From positions 2,631-29,922 of the forward strand of contig NMRA01000250.1 of NCBI GenBank assembly GCA_002633005.1: DNA of 27,292 nucleotides. Reading direction: 5' to 3'. This document shows positions 8,006 to 18,637 of the stretch, piece by piece (position 1 is the first letter of the stretch; each line of letters starts with the position of its first letter). Source of the stretch: Phoronis australis (Eukaryota > Phoronida > Phoronidae). The position numbers were made by a program, and so were the translations under genes. The notes below the pieces were generated by a model. That model searched no databases. It saw only the letters and a program-made list of their open reading frames with translations, and had not been told where the DNA came from.

Positions 8006-11000
8006 AATACTCTGGCTGATCTGCTAAATCCAGTGGGGGCATTATTGTATCAGCACAGCTGTGTAGGGAAGTAGGCTTGTGTGTTGTCGCAAGCTTTGTT
8101 TGCACCAGAACTGCTTGTGTGAACAGCACAAATCTAAAATTTACCTAGTCTAAGACTGAATTTTTGTCCAGGCACGGATTATGATCCTGGGCCACATGGT
8201 AATGGTACATTGTTCATTTTGTTTAGCCACTGGATTTTTTGGTCTGACAGGATTTCTCAGTGTCGCCATCACATTTAGATGATTTCTGACCACTGTACTA
8301 TTCCTTTTCCTTGAAGATGCGTAATTGATCTGAATTTATGTTTCCGCATTTTATTTACCATTATAGATTTTTGTTTGTAAATGGGTATATATTACTGAAA
8401 TTTGAGACCCTGTTGCAGTTAGGCTGGTTTTGTTAACTTATCTTTCTGCCTGGGTTGTAAACCCATATTCTGTCCAGGAGGTAATAAGTTTTGATTTAGA
8501 CCATTTACCTCTATAAACTTTGCTCAGTTTGTTCCTTATCCAGATGGGAAGTGATTTCTGGAATTGTAGCGAATTGACAGTTTGCTATTCCTTGAGACCA
8601 TGCTGTGTGTAAAAAATCGCACACTATTAGTCTGGTCTCTAGCAATTGCATATTGCCAGATCTTTCAAAGTTCTGAAATTGCTCAAAAGTGACCTGGAAG
8701 TAATACCTATTTCGTGATGGTAAAATATCTAAATCAAAAGTTGTTTTATGTGATTTTAGGCGAGTTTATGTCCACTTCAAATGATTTTTTGTTGCAGTAC
8801 TGAAAAGTATTGGCACATTAGCTCTGGTGGCTCCTTGTTTTTTTGGCGAATTGACCATTTTATGGTTCCCATGGGTAATTTTGTTACTGGTCTAGTATGT
8901 ATGTACAACTGTAATCGTAGGGCAATTGTAATGCAAACCATGTTGCAAAAGTATTTTTTCATGACCATTTCATTGTAAAATGCTGCCTAATTGGAACCGA
9001 CAAGCCAATTTTTCATTTTGTGGTGGTTAGTTTTGATAAGAACATTGATGTGGTAAATACAGCTACCTCAAGTTTGTGAAGAAGAGATTTCCAGTGTTGT
9101 CAGCGATATTGCGAAATCACTTTTTCGCAGTGAGACTACATCACCTTAAATGTAATTCCCTGACTTTATGAGCTTTGTGTGGTTGACTCTGTCCTGTAGC
9201 AATTAGAGTGTTGAAAAGATCTAGAAGGCAATTTTTTATTAGAGTCATAACATTTGCACTTTTGACTGTACAGTTATCTTTGCATTGTATTACGAAAACA
9301 TATTCTGTAGTACACAAGTCTCTGGTTGGTATTTTATATTTTTTCACAAGGAATATTTTCAACTTAGATGAGTTGTCTGTGAGGTAGGCAATTTTCAAAT
9401 AAGATAATGAATAAAATTGTCAAACATTGTTTTATTTTTTAGATGTGTGATCTTCCAATAAGTGATTACTTTTAAAAAACCTGTGCAGAATTTGATTTTT
9501 ACTCTTCATTTTAAGGAGAATAAATCCATAAACCTGCATTGTCTTGAAATTTTACTCAAACTACAGATTGGGTTGGGGATTGGAATCTTAATACAACAGA
9601 GTCTGAACCCGTACCATGAGCAATACAACACAATACACGGATATAAAAATTTGGTGTTTAGGTTCCACGGAAAGGATTCGTGTGCGCGGTAATAGTTACT
9701 AAGGTGCGTGGTCATTGTTTGTGGATACTTTGGGATTCCTCTTCTGTGGTCATCCACGGGAAACCTGGTCGCATAGAGAACAATAGATTAGCATCTTCAT
9801 TGTTATAATAAAGATATAATGACGAGCACTTATCGGCAACGGTCTGATGTACGCAAGGTTCTATATCCATGCGACCTGTGTTGTTATATCCAACAGTGAC
9901 ACAACAATGGAAAACAATGATAGGACCGATGGGCGAAAAACATGCGACGAGTTGCCACAGACAGTGGTGGAGTTTGTCTTGTCATTCGAATGTTTTTAGA
10001 GAACTGCAAACCCGGTATTTCGTCAGGAAAATTTCTGCGGTCTTTTGTTTTAAGTCGTGGGAAAAACTGCGGTCATGCCACCAAACTTATCATTCATTTG
10101 ATATTACAATGCATTGCATGAACATTTGATCAACAGAAAATCTGACTTGAATATGTGTGAAGAAATACCCATGAGGAAATTGCAAAGTAAAACAACTGTA
10201 AATCAAAATAACCTACATTTGTCGAGTTCATGTCTAACCCTGTTCACTGTGGAGGACATAATCGGCTTTTTACAAAATGGAGCCATGTATGGTATTTAGG
10301 GGTACTATAGCCCAAAGTGATAAGTAGTAAAACGTTCAAAACATTCAGGAGGAACTAACTTGTTGCAAAATATCGAAAATTATGAAGGACAATCGGATTT
10401 TACGGTGCTCACGCATCGATCTCAGATATATGACAATTTCTCATTTTAGTACATTTGAGGTGCCAAAATGTATAACTAATAAACTGGCTGACAAAGTTTT
10501 TATTTTATGCAATGAAAGTAACATGTTTTGTCAACATTTTGGCTAAGTTTCATTCTCATAACAGTGGGGGCAGATTTGGTACAGCAGTGTACTGAACACA
10601 ACCTCAAAATGGCATAACGGGGGGCAGTGTAGTAAAACTACTAAATGAGGGTGGTAAATCGGAATCGTGTTTCAAGACATCTGTGTAACAATCTATAGGC
10701 ACCACTTAACAATGCCAAGTGAATAATAAATCAATAGCTTTCATTCAAGGAAAAATATGAACAGTTAAAACTGGACAGTTTTTATACCGTGAAAACATGG
10801 CTGCGAAACCGTAAAATGTGTTTGAACCTATAACTTTAGAAAAACAAAATATTTTGAGGAAATATTTTACCGCTGTTTATAGATCCCACAGGACTACATA
10901 TGTGCCAAATTTGGTGAAAATCGGCTGACCCCCACCTTGCCGCTCATGGTTGGTGCTCTCGTGGACTAGTACTTAATGACCGTTTAACTTACATTTTCTG

Positions 11001-11057
11001 TTGACAGCCTTATTTTGAAGGAGTAATGAATATTATGAGAAAATTAAACAGGTTTGT
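8006..11057. other. Intergenic, nothing recognised
   Basis: AT-rich sequence without supported genes on either strand. The minus strand was checked for the RWGRxTC exon and the C4-like last exon that a gene starting at 11264 would need; neither was seen. Confidence 0.45.
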
Positions 11058-11108
11058 CTATGTAATAAATACATCACTAAAACCAGTAGGACTTAGACGA
11101 ACATACAC

Positions 11109-11264
11109 CTTTATTAAATCTTCTTTCACCATGGCACGTTCATCATCCAAGCGCTTAAGCTTCTTTGTGTTGTAACCATTCCATGTGATCAGCGTTACCA
11201 TCACAACGGCTGTACATATCTTGAAAATTACATTTCTAGTGCTCTCCATTCTTGCATTCGTCAT
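11109..11264 (-). CDS. Orphan first exon of a C4-like type II membrane protein
   Basis: From ATG at 11264 the minus strand encodes 52 residues ending at a donor AAG|GTGTATG (11109/11108) in phase 0. A basic start (MTNARMESTR) is followed by a hydrophobic segment (about residues 11-29, VIFKICTAVVMVTLITW) and a charged stem. It matches the first exon of the complete gene at 18344-18637 around the membrane exit: TLITWNGYNTKKLK against ILVTWNSYTMRKID, with the same donor phase. The remaining exons should lie to its left, but none were found, so it is probably the remnant of a lost tandem copy or belongs to a gene with a different ectodomain. The frame is open upstream to 11300 without another ATG. 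Confidence 0.6.
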
Positions 11265-11387
11265 CTCTCTGTGTTCACTGTCTCCCCTGTTCTTGGACAC
11301 TGACCAGCTCTAGCTGTTTCCCTTAGTTTTACTTTTTGACATCCTGGTCCCAACAGTGTCATGTTACACGTGATGTTGAGACTGTTT

Positions 11388-11870
11388 ATGCTTGTTTTGG
11401 CCAATCTGTCAACATACAGTCTGTCCAATTTTGAGTTGGCCAGCCTGATGAAACAGCCTTTCCAATTTCGTTTTGTCCTTTCTGTCAACAACACAGTCTG
11501 TCTATGCATGTGTTTTCCTTTCTCCTAACAACTCATCATTCCCACTTTTGTGTTTGCCAATCTGTCAAAAACTCATTCTGTTCTATTTTGTGTCGCCCCC
11601 ACGTCCCGCCCCCGTTTGTGTTGGCCAATGTGCCCCACTACTTGTTGGTCAATCTGTTAGTGATAGTCAGCTTGTGGTGGCCTATTTGATGATACCACTG
11701 TCTTTCTAATCTTGTGTTGGCTTATATGGCAACAACACAGTCTAAGTTCTGCTGACCTGTCTTACAACAGTAGTCTTTCTAAGCTTATGTTGGCCTGTCT
11801 GACAACGTACTCTGTCCAAGTTCTTTTGGCCTCTGACAACACAGTCTGTCTTTAAGTTCTGCAAAGTTGT
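11388..11870. repeat. Degenerate ~40-bp minisatellite
   Basis: About a dozen diverged units of 30-45 bp share a core like TGTTGGCCAATCTGTCAACA followed by ACAGTCTGTC and a TCTAAGTT-type end. It starts about 125 bp upstream of the orphan minus-strand exon, so it lies in its 5' flank. Frames read on the plus strand here are repeat artefacts. Confidence 0.75.
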
Positions 11871-12576
11871 TTCATTCTTGTTTTGAATTCTACAACCGAA
11901 ATGGCAGTTCACGAGGGCTTAGAAGGTGCATTTTTAATTATTATTTTGGATTTCAGAATAAAATGAATCTGTTTCTTTGGACTGACATCTGTGACATAAT
12001 GTACATACCTTGATGTAAGGGTGGGGAATTTCTTAGCACTATGTGTATACTGTAGTTCAAAGTCTTATTTTTGAAAGGTTATGTGTTAAACCTATGAACT
12101 AATTGGTCTCAGCTTGTTTCTTACTCAAATGAGAAGTGATTTTGGTCTTGCCTCAAAATGAGTTTGTTATCGCTCAATACCATGCTCGGCAAATAAAATG
12201 ACATCTACGCCGTGACAAGTCAGCTTGTAGAGCCAGGTCCCAAGCAATGATAATATGTGAGTTCTTTCCAACACTAGAATCAACTCAAATTGACTGAGGA
12301 ACAATTTGAAATCAATTTCATAATGGAATAAATTCATGTACATCTTAATTTTTTGTTGACTGATTGGGGTTTATAGCCCATTTAACTGTGGAGGAAGTCG
12401 TTGTTTCTTTGTTTTTCAAACAGGAAATTCATCGAACTTACACAATAGGACCACCCACTTGCAGAAGTGCAATCAAATAATTTCTCTTTAAATGATCTGT
12501 TCAAAACTCATAATGAGTTCTATTTCAACAACATCACTTGATGCCTTGCAGGGTTTTAGCAAACTCCAATCTGGGT
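11871..12576. other. Intergenic, nothing recognised
   Basis: No gene. The stretch 12108-12190 weakly resembles 8521-8605 (shared TCAG-TTGTT-CTTA and GAAGTGATTT blocks), possibly an old duplication. Confidence 0.35.
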
Positions 12577-13511
12577 TATGTAAGGCAGCCCAAATCTTAC
12601 TGTTATCAGTCATTGAGTTCTTGTTGATTCAAGCTATAACCATGTGTACTTACACTAGCCACATTCAGAGAACCAGAAATTAAAGTATTTGTCCTAAATT
12701 GGAGCCTGAGCAATGGTTGGGGCAAGACGAATGCTTTTGTAGAATTGTCTTGTGCCTCTTTCTATCCCTCAAAGTTCTGTCTTAAAGAAATTAAATACTC
12801 AGTAGGAATCAGTGTCACCCAGCTTAGAAATAGTCGGTTTTGTATAGTAGTTTTGAACCAGGGATACTATTCACATGCATATATAGCAGCAATATTTGCC
12901 ATCTTCAATTATAATAAGGTTGATAAATTTTGATATGAATGTAAAGTAATTATGCTACCTTTTTAATGTTTTTGTTAAAAACGTGGCCAGATTAATTCCA
13001 TAGTCCTCAGGAAGATAATACTTTGCAATAGGCTGGAATATCCTAATATGTTATAATATTACAATTATATGTTATATTATTATGTCATTATATTATTGTT
13101 GCATAATATATGATTTATTATATTTTAATATTAGACTACAGTAGTCAGGAATATTGACTACTGTTGGAATAGTCTGTTAACAGACCAAGTACACTAAGGT
13201 CAAACAGAAGTTCCGTTGACTTTCACCTTGGCTACTGAGAACACAATATTTCAGTGTTCTTCTAACACGTGAGCAATGCTCATTCTGCTGTGAACATGAC
13301 CGTGATTTGGACAGGACAGACTATCTGTTCTAATCCTTTTCTACCTTTTCATTCAAAGTTATTTGTTATTGGGGGCATTGATGTTCTGCAAACATTTCTT
13401 GCGTAAGTTTAAGTAGTTCTCGGTCTGACAAAGTAACAGTTGTCGTCAATTGCTCCTGTACATTCAACTTCATGACACTGATGTAACAGTAAATGTTTTG
13501 CAGGCATTTCT

Positions 13512-13517
13512 TTTATT
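13512..13517 (-). promoter_or_regulatory. Polyadenylation signal AATAAA of the C4-like gene
   Basis: AATAAA on the minus strand 57 bases after the stop codon at 13574. In the duplicated copy the same place reads AATGAA, so the signal is altered there. Confidence 0.5.
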
Positions 13518-13573
13518 AAGTTTCACAATCAGCATTCTGACGGAAAAATAAACTGTTATTGTCAATCGCTCCT

Positions 13574-14049
13574 TTACTTTGTACACACGGCACATGTCAA
13601 CTTTTTGTCATTGATGTAACTGGGACAAGGAAGTGACCCACACTTAGCACATACAGCATAGAACATAGCACCATCTTCATTTCGATACCCAGCTGGATCA
13701 CCTTCCGGAGCCTCATCTACACACACATATTCAAAATTGTTTTTATGCCCATGATATCCTGTCATTAAGTATCCCTGGTACTCCAGTGTCCACCCTGGGA
13801 AGCAGACGTTACGTGCAGGAATCATCAGCTGACTGGAACGTTTGCCGTTGTAGCAGACGGCACATGGAACATTCTGGTCATGCAAGTTGCCTTCATGGTT
13901 GCTAGTCAGGAATTGATCAGTTTGCTGATATTCTGCACCATAGACGAAAGCACTGCACCCCCCACCTTTGTTCCATAGAGGGCGTTTAGGCAGACAGATA
14001 TAGTTAGAAGCGCCTCCAGTGTGTTGGTACCAGGATCCACCAGCGTGAC
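13574..14049 (-). CDS. C4-like gene exon 4: C-terminal domain
   Basis: Follows an AAAAAG acceptor and encodes 157 residues plus stop, from HAGGSWYQHTGG to CAVCTK. It holds 11 of the 12 ectodomain cysteines. Equal in length and about 89% identical to the copy at 26188-26663 (17 differences counted by eye); all cysteines are conserved. Confidence 0.92.
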
Positions 14050-17000
14050 CTTTTTAAAAGTTATTAAGAAGGAATTAGTTGTTGGACAATAAGAAACAGT
14101 CTACATACTATCGCCTAGTATTGTGGTGGCACAAAATTGTTTTTCGCGTAACAAGTATGCAAGGCAGACCGATTTTTTTTCATTCACAGACATGTTGAAA
14201 TGTTGAACAGTTTTAGTTGTAATGTTTGAATATCCTACTCCTCAAGAGTGTCAATTTGATGGTTAAATTTGTGATCGCAAAGAATTTATAAATAACACTG
14301 GCAAGGGTAATGTCTCACTGCATTAAATCCATTCAAAGTGACACTGTCGAGTACCCTATTGCCATCTTACTACAATACGTATTTCATGATGACAATCTTC
14401 TGTCTGAATGATTTACCATGTTGAGAAGGAACTTGCTAGTAACTCGACTTAAAAACCAAATGTTTTGCAGACTTTAGATCGCACAGGATTCTCATAGAAA
14501 GGATTTGTTGGAATTTGTAGTCTTCTAATAAAGCAACGATGAAATAAAGCAAAAGAGAGGATTGTTTGACAATTAAGTCTCTTTCAGAGGTTCTGGATTT
14601 TGAGAACCTGTTGGATGCCTGTTCTTCAGTGGTGAAAACTGTTTCTCAGAATGTGGGACCCCTCTAAGTGACTGTTATGCCATTTAGTTCTTTTTAGAAT
14701 AGTGTTATCATAGATGTATTATATTGCGTCTTTGTGGCTCTAGTTAGAAAAGTTACAAAAAGCTTCTACATGTTGCATCATTCGTGCTACCCTGTTACTA
14801 TCAGCTCACGCTTGAACTTTGGCATCCTAATTAGCTGTCACAAAATGATGTAGGCCTATATTAAGAATATTTTAAAGTGGAATTTTTGTGCGTATTTCTC
14901 ATGTCTGTCCTGATTTGACCAAATTGAGTTGACAATCAATATGCTGCGAGGTTGTGACTACAAAGTGGCATTTAAAATTGATAGATGTTCTCAAGTTTTA
15001 CGGTGTAAATGAACTCCCGCCAATCATCAGCCCATGACTTCAGTAACACCGTGACATACGTGCTTCTGTATGATGGTGGTTGGAAGGAGGGGCAATGACT
15101 GAGGCACGTCATTTGAACGAGGGTCATCCCTCTGAATACAACTGGAGGTTGATTAGCACCGGATATGTTATCAGTAAGGTATCACTAATTTCTAGTTATG
15201 CTTTACCTAATCATATTAATTAATAGCATGCAGATCTTTGAACTACAGTCAATTTCCTCACCCTCGTAGACCAATTCGCTGTCGCTACCGCAGGTTTTTC
15301 TTCCCCATCTGATATACACAGCGCCACCTAGGAGATAATTGTGGGACTTAATTTTTTGAATTTTAGTCGTTTTGATGTTTTATCCTATTCCGATAGCCTA
15401 GGAGCAACGGTTTGACTCCACTAAGATTTAAATCTGTGTCTCCACAAGATGTTTTGGCCTCATATGAAAATAACCTCTCAAATTTAGTTTAGCCAAGTAC
15501 ATGTGATATTATTACTACGCTTATCAATGAGGGAGATGAGGAAATAGTTTAAACAGTAAGGTTTATATTAAGATTTCTGTTTTTAGTCTGTTTTTCTTTG
15601 CAACTTTTCATGAATCCATAATGAATAGTTTTTAATGTATTAATATTAAGCAGATGATTTGAAGCAATGTTGAATAAAGTAATCGCCTACACCAAACATG
15701 TATACAAAATGTCCTTTGCGTCTACTTGTATCATATGAAGCTGCTTTTTTTCTCACTCACACTACCGCAAGAACGCAGAACTAACAGTGAAAGCAAAATA
15801 CGGTGAAATCTCAAAAGTAATTTGGGACAAAATTAATTGGAAAAATTGGCATTTTTTATTTTTCAGTGGATGCTAACATTGCTGTGTATGCCCAGTTGTT
15901 GAAAACTTTCTATGACATTACCTGTGGTATAAAAATTGAATGTGGGAAAGCATTCAATTTTGTGCTATACATGGATGAATAATGAAATAAAACTCCACTT
16001 GATGGCCATATTGTGTCCTAGATTGTTGAGATTTTAAGGCAGCATTTGCAAGTAATGAAATGTTACTCAATCGAAATCTCAAAAAGCAAAAAGTTATTGA
16101 TGGGTGTAACTGTATGAGCCTGATTCCCCTTTAGACATACGTTTTAAAACGTTTACAAATGATGTTTACCTGAGGCATTACTCATGAAAGAACTATTGCA
16201 ATGGTCAATAATGGTCAAGGCCTTGGAAATTATAACTATGTTAAAAATTCTTCAGTTTGAAAAAATGAAGGTCAGAGCTTGCACGGCCATTCCAAATTCA
16301 AGAATTACAATCACCGACGAATAATCATTCTCAGTCAATGCTACACACTGATGAAACATATGAAAACCTTTCATCTAAGGTAATCTTAAACAATTTTGGT
16401 GACTGCCAAGTCTATCTTTGGACTGCGATATTTGAGAATTATTAATTATGAACGCTATAAAATACCCGATATCCCAATATTCGAACGTATCTCACGAAAT
16501 GATTTTCAAATAATTTTGTGATAACAACATTTGTTGCAGTATACTGACTAGGGCAAGAGCAGATTATTTGTTTTAATATAACTTAGCAAATAATTTTAAA
16601 ATAGCTTGTCATCACACCCGCTTTCGAGTTCTGAGCTCCACAACAGTGATATGATGAAAAGCTTGCATACCTCTTCGGCTGAAGTTCCCAAGACTCCGTC
16701 TAGCAATATGCTCAAGAGACCGTTTCGAGATACCCTGAAATGTAACCAATGTATTTATTTATTATTTATTATGGAGACAGTATTGTATTCATTCACAGAA
16801 TACAATACGAAAACAAATGAATCTTGTATGCAATACCTCTCCAGTCTCGTGGGTGTATACCGGTAAGTCACGTGAATACCAAATAACACCCAAACAGTTG
16901 CACACTGTGACAATCTAGTGCCCTAAGTAAAAACTTTGTAAGAGTTTCCGGATAATTTAGAAACAAGTCTAAGAAAGTAAGATTGCTTCTTGGAGGTTCA

Positions 17001-18637
17001 AAAATTCAAATCTCGATTAAAAGTTTGTTTAACATGTCAAAAATATAACTGGTAATGCCATATTTCAGAAATTGACCTATTTCTTGCAAGCACAAGACGA
17101 AAACAGAACAAGACTTGCTATTAATACACACGTGTGTCAGAACAAAATAGTCACATGTTGTGAGCCCTATGTGCACCTGCATTTTCACTTCCAAAAACAA
17201 AAAAGGTCAAAAACTACTCTTTGATGCTGTGAAAGGGAGTTAGTACACAGTCAACCGCATAATTTTTTGTCAACAATTTTGTCTTCTTTTCTAAAGCCCA
17301 CCCCTTGGTCCACCCAAGTACAGTGTCATTCTGACATCGTTACTTGAGTTAAAGTAGGCATTTGAAAATGACATGTAAGCTGGTATCAGGTAAATTATAG
17401 TTTTTAAAACAAAAGTATATTAAAAATGCTCAGTCAAAGAGCAGAATCAAATATGTTTTTTTTTTTTGATGACCATTTTGTCTTCTTTTCTAAAGCCCAA
17501 CCCTCGGTCCACACAAGCGCAGTTGCATGCTGGAGTCGTTACTTGAAAAGTAGGCATTTTAAAATGACGTAAGCTGGTATCAGGTAACTTACAGTTTTAT
17601 CAGATTTCAAAACGGAAGAGCAGAATCAAATATGTTGATAGCCTAATGTGGATCTCGTGCGAGATCGCTTTTTCAGTACAGCTGCTAACGGGACCAAATC
17701 AACAGTTATCGCCGTTTGCCATATATTATCTGAAATCGAGGCTAGAGACTTTACCGGTTAATATACATTTAAAATACTTGGTCATTGGGTCAGTGGGATT
17801 GAGCTTTGCTTGGAGATTGTTAAACTGGAACACAGGATTCTAGGTTCGATTCCACGCTTAGATTGATCTTGAAAAATAAGTGTTCTCAACATTAATGTCC
17901 CTTTAAGTAAGCCACAGGTTCTATTGTGTAATAGCACTCTACCTAATCAAATAAATTAATCCTGGTAAGTGTTCTGTTGGACTTTTACTTACTGATAGAA
18001 TTAAAAGCTCTCTGGAGCTTCTCACTCGCTTCTTGCGGAATGGTTGAATAGTTGAAATAACGTGGCAGGTGAATTTTCCATTAATGTGCTCTTGCGAGAT
18101 ACCATCTATTGTTATTTCTGGCAGATTTGCTGTCCACTGCTTGGAACGACACTATAGATGGCATCGCCTGAGAGAATAACAGGAAGTTTCAACTGTCTCG
18201 TTTAATTTACTTGATTATATATGTTTCCTAGGTGGATAATCATTTATGTTTATTATTTTAGTAAAACACTCAACCTGATATTGCACTTGGAGATTGTTTT
18301 CTGTACGTGCAAAATTGTTTGCTAAATAAAGACTAAATTTTACCTTTGAAAAGCTTGTCTCTGTCTTGATGTTTTGACTCTCAATCATGTCAATTTTCCT
18401 CATTGTATAGCTGTTCCAGGTGACTAGTATCAGCAGTGAAATGCACATAAATGCGTTGAACCACATGATTCTAAACCATTTCACAATTGTTGGCCACTGC
18501 ATCTTGTTGAGCCATTGCATCTTGCTGAGCCATTGCATCTTGCTGAGCCTCTGAATCTTACTGAGCCTCTGAATCTTGCTGCCTTTGAAATGCGTTGGAC
18601 TGTACGTATTCTGTTGTTTTCTTTTTATATAGCCCAT
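13574..18637 (-). CDS. Short-chain collagen C4-like type II membrane protein, complete, four exons
   Basis: Exons 18637-18344, 16734-16671, 15327-15262 and 14049-13574 join in one frame: 900 nt, 299 residues plus stop. Junction phases are 0, 1 and 1, and all introns are GT-AG. Residues 21-48 are hexapeptide repeats (KIQRLS, KMQWLS types); 57-74 form one membrane span; 75-119 are a stem; 122-132 hold AVYIRWGRKTC. Residues 143-299 are the C-terminal domain: AGGSWYQHTGGASNYICLP, YGAEYQ, VPCAVCY, LMIPARNVCFPGW, YVCVDEAPEG, LPCPSY and a final CAVCTK. The ectodomain has 12 cysteines. That C-terminal domain is the one found in 'short-chain collagen C4-like' proteins of invertebrates. Those often have Gly-X-Y repeats before it; none are seen here. 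Basic residues before the span predict the N-terminus inside and the domain outside the cell. An extra phase-0 exon in intron 1 cannot be excluded. Function unknown. Confidence 0.85.
15262..15327 (-). CDS. C4-like gene exon 3: RWGRKTC exon
   Basis: 66 nt between TCCTAG and GTGAGG on the minus strand, encoding GAVYIRWGRKTCGSD, then SELVYEG. The VYxRWGRxTC and LVYxG motifs directly precede the AGGSxYxHTGG segment in C4-like proteins, as here after splicing. It enters and leaves in the same phase, so it can be skipped without a frameshift. Confidence 0.88.
16671..16734 (-). CDS. C4-like gene exon 2: basic stem
   Basis: 64 nt between ACATTTCAG and GTATGC on the minus strand, read as GISKRSLEHIARRS, then LGNFSRR and one base of a Gly codon. 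Entry phase 0 and exit phase 1 fit exons 1 and 3. Several dibasic sites are possible cleavage points. It is called from splice sites and phase rather than from similarity. Confidence 0.7.
17262..17637. repeat. ~190-bp tandem duplication in intron 1
   Basis: 17262-17455 and 17456-17637 share TTTTGTCTTCTTTTCTAAAG, AATGAC...GTAAGCTGGTATCAGGTAA and GAGCAGAATCAAATATG, with differences between. Intronic in the C4-like gene. Confidence 0.85.
18344..18637 (-). CDS. C4-like gene exon 1: cytoplasmic repeats and membrane anchor
   Basis: ATG at 18637 in good context (A at -3, G at +4). 98 codons, ending TCAAAG|GTAAAA in phase 0. It has a basic tail with five hexapeptide units, then the span MWFNAFMCISLLILVTW, then a charged stem. 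The frame continues past the donor for 43 codons without similarity, so the splice is preferred. Confidence 0.82.
18494..18577 (-). repeat. 18-bp coding minisatellite
   Basis: Nearly five 18-bp units encode KIQRLS, KIQRLS, KMQWLS, KMQWLN, KMQW in the cytoplasmic tail. Because the unit is a multiple of three, copy number can change without a frameshift. Confidence 0.9.

Larger units (their letters stand above)
12577..14332. repeat. Segmental duplication, left copy
   Basis: Aligns by eye with 22799-26963: first at 12577-12920 (shared ACTATTCACATGCATATAT at about 12867), then at about 13115-14332, which includes the last exon of the C4-like gene, its 3' flank and the adjoining part of its intron. 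An AT-rich stretch at about 12920-13115 sits where the right copy carries a ~2.5-kb insertion. Confidence 0.85.

Noticed and set aside
11265-11300. Extended start of the orphan exon at 11300
   Set aside because: The codon there is GTG; the first ATG in frame is at 11264.
11473-11709. Plus-strand frames of 61-78 codons
   Set aside because: They lie inside the degenerate minisatellite and have no domain or splice support.
13020-13135. AT-rich TATATTAT stretch as a regulatory or origin element
   Set aside because: Plain low-complexity sequence at a place where the two duplicated copies differ; nothing else supports a function.
17787-17855. tRNA gene or tRNA-derived SINE (GGTTCGATTCC box B at 17843)
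   Set aside because: The T stem and acceptor stem do not pair, and no proper cloverleaf could be formed; at most a decayed SINE.
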